From Dipteronia dyeriana (taxonomy: Eukaryota; Streptophyta; Magnoliopsida; Sapindales; Sapindaceae): DNA of 64,000 bases. The notes under the pieces were generated by a model. That model was not told the origin of the DNA, searched no databases, and was given only the letters and a program-made list of their open reading frames with translations. This document shows positions 35,103 through 45,775 of the stretch, in pieces. The position numbers were made by a program, and so were the translations under genes. Position 1 is the first letter of the stretch. Each line of letters starts with the position of its first letter. The stretch covers positions 24,607,098 to 24,671,097 of the forward strand of contig CM065297.1 in assembly GCA_032871835.1 (NCBI GenBank), written 5' to 3'.

Positions 35103-36226
35103 TACAGGTTATGGGTGTGTGGAGATCTGTCAAGAACAAACACTATATGTGAGACTCAAATATTTACTCTCATAACAATAAAGAAAAAACTCTTAACATG
35201 TGCTTTTAAAATACAAACAATGAAATTCAAACCTCACAATTGATTATTAAAAAAGAGGAGGGGGGGATATTCTACATGTATCAAATATTAACATATACAA
35301 AGAAGTATAAAATTCACCTCTTATAATATATATATATTTATAAAAATTTGTCACCTTTGGATAACCTTATTATTTTAATAGATAGACTGCCAAATCCTTG
35401 ATATAGAAACGACAATTTGTTCTTTCTTTCTCGAATCTCGATAGATAGATAGATGATACTCTTCATCTGGTCAGGAAGTGCATCGCATATTCGCATGCAG
35501 AAATGGATATGTTGTTAACATTAGAAATAAATAAATAAATATATAGAAGAAGAAAGCATGCAAAGTTATGATGACATGGTCGATCAGATCAACTCAAATT
35601 GCATTTGGTCCAAATAAGTGTGTGATTGAAGATTTAAGAGTTATGGGACAATAATGATGAGTTATGTCGATCTCTGCTTGTTTTTTGTTCGGTTCTATCT
35701 CCATACTGACAAAACGACGCCACTTCAACCACCTTATTCTGCCGCACCATCCTCTCACTTTCCAAGTTCCAAGTTAATCTCACATTAGCATTTGGCAAGC
35801 TTTTGTTTACTTACATTATGTGCTAAGATTCACACTTAATTATATAATGCTACAAGCCTACAAGAAACATCATGTCATCATGGAAGGCTTCTAATTATCA
35901 ATTTAATACAAGAGAAGCTAATCCCTGAACCAATTATTGATCCTTCTTGCTGTGTTGTTTTTGTCGCTGTATCACATTTGGTTTTTTTGGTGTGAAAGAT
36001 ATGGTGCATTTGTGGTTACATTTTTCTTTGGGAATGGACTGAGAGGTGACCAAGCCATTCATTTTCAGTTTAAACCGAATAAAAATAAAACATAAAATCT
36101 TAATTATCAACTTAGCTGAAATCAAAAATACATGTCGAAATCTTCAAAATTCTCAAATGGCTGCGCTATGATTATTGATAATTGATTAGATGCCCGGACC
36201 AAATTTATTGCATTCTTTTACTTTTA
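35103..36226. other. Non-coding flank
   Basis: AT-rich; no frame longer than about 60 codons and none resembling a known protein. A short GATA run lies at about 35441-35455. Confidence 0.6.
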
Positions 36227-37092
36227 GGTCATATTTGGTACACTAGATTGGTTTGAAATTTGACAATTTTTATCCCAATCAAGTGTTGGGTGCTCTTTTG
36301 GATATGGAATTACTAATCCCACCGTCAAAATTAATCCCATAAACTTAGGATATAATAATACCACTGTACTCCTCGTCTTTATTAGTCCTAGGACTATTTC
36401 TACCTGAGCTCATGCAGTTTAATCCATCTCCCTCTTTCTCTTTCTCTTTCTCTTTCTCTTTCTCTTTCTCACTGGCCCACTCACCTACGTTTCTCTCTCT
36501 TTCGATTGATCATCACTTCCCTTTGTATTTTGAGATTCAATTTGTATTTTGTGAAGTTAAGATGTGTGTGTGATTGTTAAAATTGAGGATTTGAGTGTGT
36601 TGATAATCTTTGTTTGTGAAGATTAATGATCTTGACTAAATATTGATGATATGGATGTCAAATTGATGAATGATATATGTTTTATACAATTGTATCTGAA
36701 TTGCCGAAGAGATATGTTTGGATCTGGATTTTTTTTTTATGTTTGGATATGGAAATCTGGTTATAAGAAAAGATTTGTTTGGGTTATTATTATTGTTATT
36801 ATTTTCAAATTTAATTCAAGGAAAAAAAATTGACTTTGATGGCTTGATGAATGTTTTTTTTTAGGTTTGGATTTTTTTTAATTAAACTAATAAAATAAAA
36901 TCAATAAGTAGTAAAATATGTTTAATCCAATCCCAGATCATTCTAAACATAAGATTGAACTATTTTAGTCATATCCCATGTTACACCAAATAATAGACAG
37001 TGTTATAATTAATCATATCCAATCAAATCCAATTCTAATCAAATCCAATCCTATAAAATAGTTCAATATAATCACACGAATCAAACGAGACC
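36227..37092. mobile_element. PIF/Harbinger-type non-autonomous element
   Basis: 866 bp with imperfect inverted ends GGTCATATTTGGTAC and GGTCTCGTTTGATTC and a TTA target duplication on both sides (36224-36226, 37093-37095), the superfamily's target. Subterminal words of the GATTGGATT type lie near the right end. No transposase frame inside. A (TTTCTC)n run is inside. Confidence 0.68.
36430..36471. repeat. (TTTCTC)n microsatellite
   Basis: About seven TTTCTC units in the Harbinger-type element. Confidence 0.9.
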
Positions 37093-37095
37093 TTA

Positions 37096-37647
37096 ATAAG
37101 CTAAACAATGTATTATTATTTATTATTATTATTATATTCAAGCAAATGAGTAACTGCCCATCAGAAAAATAAGTCGGGGCTGGGTTTTTGTGCTGCAAAT
37201 CAATCAGAGCCCAGTACTTGGATCTGCTCATGTGTTTTCCAAATTTCCAATGGATTATAGCCTAAAAGATCACCTTATATCCAACCGGTTCATGCACATA
37301 ACCGCTAATCTAACTTACGTGTCTTGTTTATGAATTATGATTAAAAGAACTGAAAAAGATATAAGCAGTGACCCTGACAAAGGATTTTATGCAACACAAT
37401 TTAGAGTACAATTTTATCAGTGGTCGGGTGTTCTCTTAACAAATACTCCTCAGCTCTATAATATTACATAGCAAATATATATCCTGAATTATTTTCAAAA
37501 TCGTCTTAGAGAATTATTATTCAAATAGTAGTTGTTACATTTTATTTATTTATGTTTTCGTTATTAAAATCTATTTTATTCGTGAGAAATTCGTCATGGG
37601 GAAATGTGTAGTCTGTTTGTAAAACACCAAAAACTTTTGATCGAAGA
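37096..37647. other. Non-coding flank
   Basis: AT-rich; nothing recognisable. Confidence 0.5.
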
Positions 37648-37655
37648 ACTAGCAC

Positions 37656-37954
37656 TAGGGGTGACCACGGTTCTATTCGGTTTCGGTTTGGTTGAGATGA
37701 GAAACAGTAACCGAAACCGTCCAAACCAGTTTGGACCGGTTTTGAAATCTCCGGTTAGACGTTTTCGGTTTCGGTTTCGGTTTCGGTTAGACCGACGGTT
37801 TGTGTCAGTTTTGATAGGTTTTTTTTTAATATAAACCGGCGGTTTTGATCGGTTTTGGAGAGAACCAAACCATAACTTAACCGGGCCAAACCGGTTTTCA
37901 AACCACCGGTTTCGGTTTTTAACTGCCGGTTTAACCAAACCATGGCCGCCCCTA
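37656..37954. mobile_element. hAT-type MITE with CGGTTT repeats
   Basis: 299 bp with inverted ends TAGGGGTGACCACGGTT and TAGGGGCGGCCATGGTT, flanked by an 8-bp target duplication with one mismatch (actagcac 37648-37655, actggcac 37955-37962). The inside is made of CGGTTT / AAACCG words in both orientations, so the strand can fold back. No transposase. Confidence 0.88.
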
Positions 37955-37962
37955 ACTGGCAC

Positions 37963-38483
37963 CTAGTAAAATAAGCCAAATTAATGGACATATCATATTG
38001 ATGGAACTGATTCAATTCATTTTGGACCTAAAACAAGATATTTAGGGCAATACTAATGCTAGTCTTTTCCGTATCAACATCTTATAAATCATTAGACTAT
38101 ATTATGTAAATCATAAGACTATATAATGAGCGATGTGATGTTAATACCTCACAAGCGAACACCATTTAAAAAGAAATTTAAGAAACAATTTGGAAAGCCT
38201 AACATTACTCTTTCATTTATAATTTAAATATATTTTAGTTAATTAATTATCAACAAATTATTGTCAAATCAAAGATCAATCTAAAATTCTAAAAATGATA
38301 TCTTCAGTAATATGAAAATGAAAATTGCATATATTTACTATTTAGTATTAAAACTCTTACCCAAAAGATATGGGCCATAATGGCCCAAGATGTTCCCTGG
38401 AATTCAAATCGTCCCTAGGGATTCATGCATAACCTTTTTTGAGTCCGTACGCTCTAAAAACATGAGAAAAACAAATGTCACTT
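37963..38483. other. Non-coding flank
   Basis: AT-rich; nothing recognisable. Confidence 0.5.
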
Positions 38484-38794
38484 TGTTATGAAATAACTAA
38501 ATACAAAAGAAAATAAATCATAAACTTTATGGAGAGGAAGAAATAAAAGTAGTCCAGAGAAATAAGATTCTTTTATTCCTTAATAGTTATCAAGTTCCAA
38601 ATACAATATGACAAGGCTCATTTTATAACCTTACAATTTAGTGACAATGCAATAGTTATAAAATGTAAAGACAATAGCAATAAAATTGAGAATCAATGAA
38701 GCTATAAACTTGAGAATAAATTGGGGAATATGAAGGATCACAGGTTACATTGTGAAATTGAATAGACAATCACTTATATTAGATTTTCATAACA
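38484..38794 (-). repeat. C2 3' LTR
   Basis: 311 bp, TG..CA. Shares with 61835-62189 the words gattcttttattcct, caagttccaaatacaatatg and gttacattgtgaaattgaat. Confidence 0.8.
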
Positions 38795-39559
38795 CTCTCG
38801 TTTGAATGTCCATTTTACATAAAAATGTCTCATTAAACATTTACTAGTAAAAAACCATGTTGGAAAAAATATTAGTGTAGGAAAAATAGTACATTATTCA
38901 TATGAATATAAAAAATAATATTGGAGTTGATAACAACTGTCTTATTAAAACCTTACTTAAAAAACCCCTATGAGATAAAAACCCAGTGAAGAAAAAAGAG
39001 TACAATATATAGATTTTCCTCCAAAATAATTTATTCCAAGATGATGCATACCACATCATTAGCTCATTTGAGGTGGGGAGATGAAAATGTTGCAATTTAC
39101 TTGTATAAAATATATGAATGTGGACATCCACTTAAATAATATTTTCAAAACACTTCCCCTTGAATATACATCGTATAGAGAATATGTCTTCAATGATTTT
39201 TGTAGCAGACCTTCTTTTAGGTTCTCTTGGCATGTTTTTTTTTTTTTTTGTTATGTTATGTTCTCTTACTTTTTTCTTTAATAAATGTTAGGTTAGAGTT
39301 TTACGACCCCCAAAAACCTTATCTAAAAAAAACATTTACTAGTAAAAACCCAATGGCAAAAAAATGACCAGAGGAAAAAGAGTACAATATTCATCAACAT
39401 ATCAAATTAACCTTTGAATGTATTTGAGGCACAAAACTGTCTCGTTAAAACCTTACTAGAAAAATCCTATAGGGTAAAAACCTAATGAAGAAAAAAGATA
39501 AATCAGTAATATTACAATATGTAATATTTTCTTCAAAATCAGTAACTCCCCCTGATAAA
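38795..39559 (-). other. C2 untranslated region next to the 3' LTR
   Basis: Repeats of the words catttactagtaaaaa (38837, 39331) and cttattaaaacctta / ctcgttaaaacctta (38939, 39440), and actccccctgataaaatg at 39543. Such stretches lie between pol and the 3' LTR in several plant copia families. A T-run with flanking sequence at 39230-39300 may be a later insertion. Confidence 0.55.
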
Positions 39560-39689
39560 ATGATAAATACATTCCCCCTCATTTTGATGTGGATGCTTCA
39601 ATATTTTGTAAAGATATTGCATCCGTAAATTATATACCAAGATTTTGTTTATTGCAATTGGTAGTGTATTTATAAATAAATCTACATGA
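39560..39689 (-). pseudogene. C2 RNase H C-terminal remnant
   Basis: On - the frame reads HVDLFINTLPIAINKILVYN, then LRMQYLYKIL, a decayed version of the copia pol C terminus (DLFTKSLP..F..LV..IGMR.L.D). It is the only clear protein trace in C2. Confidence 0.6.
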
Positions 39690-42168
39690 TTGAAACTTGT
39701 ACGTATTTTTTATCAGCATCTTTTCTGATATCATATCTAAAGAACTTTAATAAAATAGATTTTGAATTGATCCAAATTATTATATACGACATCATGTTGT
39801 TTTATTATAAAAACACAAGTTGAATTTGTATTTGATACTTCAGAACCTAAAGTTCTTCAATAATAAGAGGAGATCATACACCACTTTAAGTTATGGAATA
39901 AATATCGAGGAATCCATTTGATGTGTTTTATTTATGGAAAAGTACTTCAAGACTTTTTCGTTATTATATTGATTTATGTTAATGTCAAACTCATTAGCCG
40001 AGACTAAATATCCCAAGACTGTTCATCTTAGAAATTATTTCTCTGATATATATAATTCATAAACATAGCATTATTTTTAATAATCTTTACACAATCAACA
40101 TATAATTCTTTTAATAAATATTCACCATGACGAATGCATTGTATGCATTATGATTGTTTAATTTTCACTATACAAAACTTCATGTAGCTTTGAATAACTT
40201 GCTTCAAGCATTTAATTCTTTTGAGGATTTTTATTCATTGTCAAACTAGGTTTCTACAATAAACTTTTTATCTTAATTCGTATGAAAAATATTCAATAAG
40301 TTTGATGTCATCAAACCTGTGGACTACCCGTCCAAAGCTTTCAAGTTTTACATAAACATAGTTTTGCCTTTTATTTGCTAATAATTTCTATGTCGACATT
40401 TCCTTAATTTATAAACAAGTCCATCATCATTTTTCATAATATGCAAAGTAAATAATATATTATCTCAATTTATATACCAATATATTTAATTATGATTATG
40501 TAATTCATATGTCTCTTCAATGGCTTATTCTAATAACTTTAATGTTAAATATACAATATACATGTCTTTGTATACAAATATCTCTCTAGGAGAAGTATAA
40601 TCACATTAAATTTATTGCATGTGTCTCTCTACTGAGACGACTGAGATTCTTTTATTTTCCTCAACGGTCTCATAGGGGAAATTGAAATTTCTATATGACT
40701 TTTCAAGATTTTGTTTTCACTAATGAGACTACCTCTTCGAGAGCCTTATATGATGATGATTTATTTATCACTCGAGTATTATTTTAAATATGATCATGAT
40801 CTTTTTTAAATTCTAGCTATAGGAATCATATCTTTTGAACCAAAACCATCTTTTTATGAGTTTACTGTCTAACAAATGATTTTTTATATCATTTTATAAA
40901 TTGTTTTGCAGGAACAACCACCAAGGTTTATATATTGAGAGAATATTATTTTATTATTTTATTTAAATCATCTGAAAATTTATTTGTATATCATGCAATT
41001 CACAAGATTACCTTGTAATTTTAAGTCGTTTATCAACTTTTGATAATTTTCCCGAACGATGATAAAATTTACTAAAATGAATTATATGTATCATAATATT
41101 TTCCTATATAAACTCATTTATTTTGTCATATTGTCATTTAAGGACTAATTTACATGGTCTTATTGTCCTTCACGGAAATTTATTAGCAAAATATAATTAG
41201 TTATGAAAGCGATATCCATATAAAATATTTCAATATTTCGATGCAACATTTTCCCATAATAAAGCTTATTGTCCTTTAGGAACATTTACTCTCATGTAAA
41301 AATGTACTATCAAGTATAGTTTACAAGAAATATGATAAATTCTTTTAACACAAGAAAAAAATAAATGAGATAGATATTCTTAAATAAAAGATTACAATAA
41401 GATCTTCAGGTTCCAAAATTTCATGTTATTTTGTCAAGTTCATAAAAACTCATTTTTTTGGAACTTCCGATTCGCATAGGAACTACTGGTTCAAGGTTGA
41501 AAAATCATATATTCGAAGCTTCAGGTTCTTAAAATAAATCACAGTTATACTTTTCAAATTATAAGAACTATTTAGATTCAAATTTCAAAACTTCAGGTTC
41601 AAATTCAATAATTTATATCTAAAGTCAAAACTTTAGGTTTTCAATTGAATTTGATTTTGAAACTTCTAGTTCCGTATACATCGATCAAATCCAATAACAT
41701 TAGAAACCATAATAATATATTAAATTTATTTTTTTGATGTGGAAGATCCAACGTAGTGGCAACCACAAAACATACTCATAAAAATAGTCGTGTTAAATAA
41801 ATTAAATTAGTATAACGATAAGTAAATTATATTAAAATAGTTATTTGAATATAATATTCTTAATTGTCTAAAGACAATTTCTTATATAGTAGATTTTCTA
41901 GATCAAACAAAATATAAATTATTATTTTCATTAAATTTATTTTCACTTTGTGACATATATTAGCTCTTCTAGAGCATAAATAATTATAGCTAAACATTAT
42001 CAAAATATTTTAGATATACGTATATACAAGTGCATTATCCTTCAATTTAACACATATAACAAACAACACTTTTAAAATTATTGAAAGGTGAATTTTACAT
42101 CCTTTTAATTTTCTTGCTTTGTATCGGTGTTATTCCACTTTTAGTGGATCGATTCGAAATTCTTTATA
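39690..42168 (-). other. C2 body, left part, no readable gene
   Basis: Very AT-rich, expected to hold decayed pol. I could not assign any further domain. Words such as gaacttcaggttc and aaacttcaggttc recur at 41400-41670 and also at 61190-61530. Confidence 0.5.
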
Positions 42169-42173
42169 ATGAT

Positions 42174-43781
42174 TGTAAAGTCCTCATTTGTTGATTGGCT
42201 TATTTCGTGAACAAATCACATTTTTGGGGTATTATGTAAGGGTAGCTTAGGCACTCAAGACCTCAAGAGGAGAAGCACCGAATGTAAAATTCTTATGTTT
42301 ACTTACTTTGAAGAGATAGTTGTACACACTCACAAATTCATGCATAACTTTAATTCTTATATGTTGAGTGTTTACTTGTGTGCATTTTGATGACTCTTAT
42401 TGATTTATTTGCATCTTGTAATTAATTGTTTTATGTCATGTTTGACATTAGAATAGGATGCATGTTTCATCACTCTTGAACTTGTTGAAGTTGTATGTTT
42501 GAGTGTTGAAATCAGGTTGTACGCTGGTGATGCGCTACTCGACCAGCGCACCTCACTAGCGTAACATTCCAGTGGAACGTCGCTAGTCATGCGCCACTGA
42601 GTTACGTCATTGCACCCGTGCACAGATAAAAAAAGTGGGCGTGCGATACTCGTCCAGTGCACCTCACCAGCTCAAACATTCCAGAGGATTTGCTCTTGTG
42701 TTGCACCACTGGGATGCGCCACTCTTCCAGCGCCTGTTGTAAAAATTGGTTGTGCGCTGGTGGTGCACTACTCGACCAACGCACGTCACCAGTGCACACG
42801 GAGGAAGCTGGAACGATTTTTCCAAAACGACCTCACTTTGTTTGGATCTTATATATATATATGTATATGTATATATATATATGTATATAACTCAGTGCTT
42901 TAAGGTCGTGAGAGAGTTTAGAACATCAAATATTTTCCTTAGAACACATTTCAAAAGAAAAACACTTTCAAGAACTCATTTTTAATCACTCAAAGCATTC
43001 CCATGTGTATCAAAACTTCATCTTGCATCATCTAAGTTCATTTAGAGTGCATTTATAGGGTTGCTTCATCACATCTTGTTTGGTAAGTTCTTCACTATCT
43101 TCTTACAAGTTAAGTGTTTTACTTGCTAAACCTTCTCTTTAATTATTTGTATGCTCTTAGAAGATTTTCTAGATACAAATTAGAGATTGTTGTGATACCA
43201 TAATTGAGTGTTGTATTGTGATAGCTTCATAGGATTGTTTGATCTATGTTTAGATAAGCTTCTTGAACATGTCATTTAGCTCTTGATATCTAGGATTGCA
43301 TTAATTGTCATCTCATTATAATAGATAAGCATATAGGGTTTCCTAACCTTGTTTGTTAATTGAATATCATCATATATTCACTTAGGACACTTTATCTCTT
43401 CATTGAGAAATAATTCTTGAGTTGCTTCCGGGAGTAGGTAGCTTAAAGCACAAGCAAGATGAACTAGGTTCACTTATACCTGGATTAGGTAGTAGTGGTG
43501 GATTAAACCGGGATTAGGTTGTAATTCCTTACCATTAGTGGATTCGAGGTTCTAGTGTGGCGCACTCATCAGCCCGTGGTTTTCACATTTGGAGGGTTTC
43601 CATGTATATCTCAAGTGTTTTTATTATTTCCGTATTTATTACACTTGTGATATCTTTGTAACTAGATAGGGGTATTTTTGTCAACTTGACTATTAACGGA
43701 AATTGGGTAAAAGTTAGTTAAAATCTATTCACCCCCCCCCCCCCCTCTAGATTAATATTACACACCATATTATTTGTTTCA
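42174..43781 (+). repeat. C3 LTR 1
   Basis: 1,608 bp, starts TGTAAAGTCCTCATTTG and ends TTTGTTTCA. It differs from LTRs 2 and 3 at many sites where those two agree. Includes three degenerate hairpin units at 42519-42803, TA-rich stretches at about 42850-42888, and a poly-C run at 43732-43745. Confidence 0.92.
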
Positions 43782-43798
43782 ATTGGTATCAGTGCAGG
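43782..43798 (+). other. C3 copy A primer binding site
   Basis: TTGGTATCAGTGCAGG directly after the LTR; near match to the initiator tRNA-Met primer site. Copy B has ATTGGTAACAGTGC at 51964. Confidence 0.8.
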
Positions 43799-43907
43799 TT
43801 CCTAGACATACATAGGTGATCTTTGCTTATTTTGGTGTGTGTTGCATTTTGTATGTTTGTGTTGATCATTTTTACACTTTCATTCATATCATTCATTCAT
43901 AAACACA

Positions 43908-44791
43908 ATGAGTGGAAACAGTGGCAATGAGGGAGCTTCTAGCACTAGGCCTCCACTCCTTACCGGTTTGAATTATGCCTATTGGAAAGGCAAGATGGAG
44001 TCGTACATATGCCAAATTCATGACAGGGCATGGATGGCAGTTGAAGATGGCTACACTCCACCCATGATGACTCCGACAGATGGAGGAGATGATGTACTCA
44101 AACCAAAGGCACAATGGAATGCACAAGAGTTTGAGGCATCAAAGTGGAATAGAAAGGCAATGCATGCCATCCTATGTGCAATGGATGAGAACCAGTACAA
44201 GTTGGTTAAGATACTAGGATAGCTAAGGAGACATGGGACATCCTAGAAGTTGCACATGAGGGAACCGATATGGTTAAGGAATCGAAGCTTCAAGTTCTCC
44301 AAACGCAATTTGAGTTGCTCAAGATGGATGAGAACGAGTGCTTCAATGACTTTGAAGTGAGGTTTATGGACATTATGAACTAAAATCATCAACTTGGTGA
44401 TCCTTATTCGGATAGGAAGATCAAGCAAAAGATTATGAGATCTCTACCCGATAGATTTGAGTCTAAGGTGACGGCTTTGGAAGAGAATAGTGGTTACAAA
44501 GACATGAAGCCGAGTGAAGTGATTGGGAGGCTTCTAGCTTACGAATCTAGGAAATGTCCTAATCCCACACCACCGAAAAAACAAAAAGATATTGCTTTGA
44601 AAGCCTCCAAGGTTGAGAAGGAGGAAAGTGATGACTCGGACGAAGAAATGGCTTTGCTAATGAGAAAGTTCAAGAAATTCTACAAGTCCGAGAAAAAAGG
44701 TTTTGGATCCAAGGGTCAAGACATAAAGAAAAAGGCTCCCTTCAAAAAATTTGAGCCTAGGGAAGAAAAGACCGAGAAAAAAAGGGTCTAA
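43908..44791 (+). pseudogene. C3 copy A gag, broken
   Basis: Starts at ATG 43908 (MSGNSGNEGASSTRPPLLTG), as copy B does at 52090. Frame lost at about 44205 by a one-base deletion relative to copy B, and a TAA at about 44383 follows. The C-terminal part from 44435 (MRSLPDRFESKVTALEENSG) is readable to the TAA at 44789-44791, which copy B shares. UBN2-type gag. Confidence 0.85.
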
Positions 44792-45685
44792 TGCTATGAA
44801 TGTGGTGGAATATGTCACTTTTTCCCGGAATGTGCAAATCACAGGGTTAAGAAGAAGGGAAAAAAGATGGCTACCACATGGAGTGAGGGTGATAACTTAA
44901 ATGAAGGAGATGAGTCTTCGGATGATGAAGAACTCATGGCTAACTTCATAGCCTTTACGTCCTCTCTTATGAGTAGAGATGCTAGTGAAGAAGAAAGTGA
45001 AAGTCAAGAGGGAAACTACTCAAATGATGATGGATCTTCATCACAATCCAAGAGTGGAAGTGTGGAAAGGTTGGATCTCAAAGACTACATGACTAGGTTT
45101 GAGAGTTCAAGGTTGAAGAACAAGAATGAAATCAAGAGATTGAAAGAAGAAAACCTAGACCTCTCAACTCAAGTTGACCAACTAAATGAAGAGTTGGTGA
45201 GATCTAAGAGAAGTGAAGAAGGGTTGAAGAAAGTTCTTGAAGATGTTAGAGAGCAGTTGGCCAAGATGAACTCTAGCACCAAGAAACTTGACCACATGGT
45301 AGATGTTGGAAAGAGGCCAAGTGACAAGAATGGGCTTGGGTTTGAAGATGACAAGATGTCCTCCACTCCAAGCAAGACCATTTTTGTAAGCAGCATGAAC
45401 TTCAATGGGTCATTTCCTCATCAAACTCCTAGGAATAAGCTTGATCTATGAGAGTGTTCAAGTTGTGCTTAAGTGAAGGTGGCACCAAGAAGCCCACCTC
45501 AAGCTCATCCTACAAGGGCTCCTCGAGTTAACTTCCCTCAGCGAAAAGCTCACAAAGGGAAGACACCTATCATGCAAGCTAAACCAAGAAAGCAATCAAG
45601 TCTTGCTCAACAACAAAGAAGAAAAGCTCCTCAACAACAAGCAAGACAACCACAAAGACATGAGAAGGCTCCAATGCATCCCTAA
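44792..45685 (+). pseudogene. C3 copy A zinc knuckle, coiled coil and basic region
   Basis: Directly after the gag stop, in frame, CYECGGICHFFPEC is a complete CCHC knuckle. Then an acidic part (44867 on) and a coiled coil (LKNKNEIKRLKEENLDLSTQ, about 45113) to a TGA at 45449-45451. After a TAA (45470-45472) a Gln/Arg/Lys-rich stretch runs to TAA 45683-45685. All these stops are also in copy B. Confidence 0.8.
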
Positions 45686-45775
45686 GGATATGGTATAATT
45701 CTTAAATTTTTACTTACATGTCATTTTTGTGGTATTTATGGTCACATTAGACCAAATTGCTTTACGTATATCAAA

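Noticed and set aside
37755..37834. Telomere-like TTCGGTTTCGG repeats as an internal telomere tract
   Set aside because: The unit is CGGTTT, not the plant telomere TTTAGGG, and it lies within a hAT MITE with clear ends.
35103..38483. Possible host gene in the region between G2 and C2
   Set aside because: No long frame, no recognisable protein segment and no splice-consistent exon set; only transposon insertions were supported.
42519..42803. Regularly spaced palindromic units that could suggest a CRISPR array
   Set aside because: Only three degenerate units per LTR, irregular spacing, in a plant retrotransposon; no cas genes.
42405..42903. Short open frames on both strands, repeated at 50565-50956 and 58698-59159
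   Set aside because: They lie in LTRs and come from the GC-rich hairpin units; frames differ among the three LTRs and no protein family is recognised.
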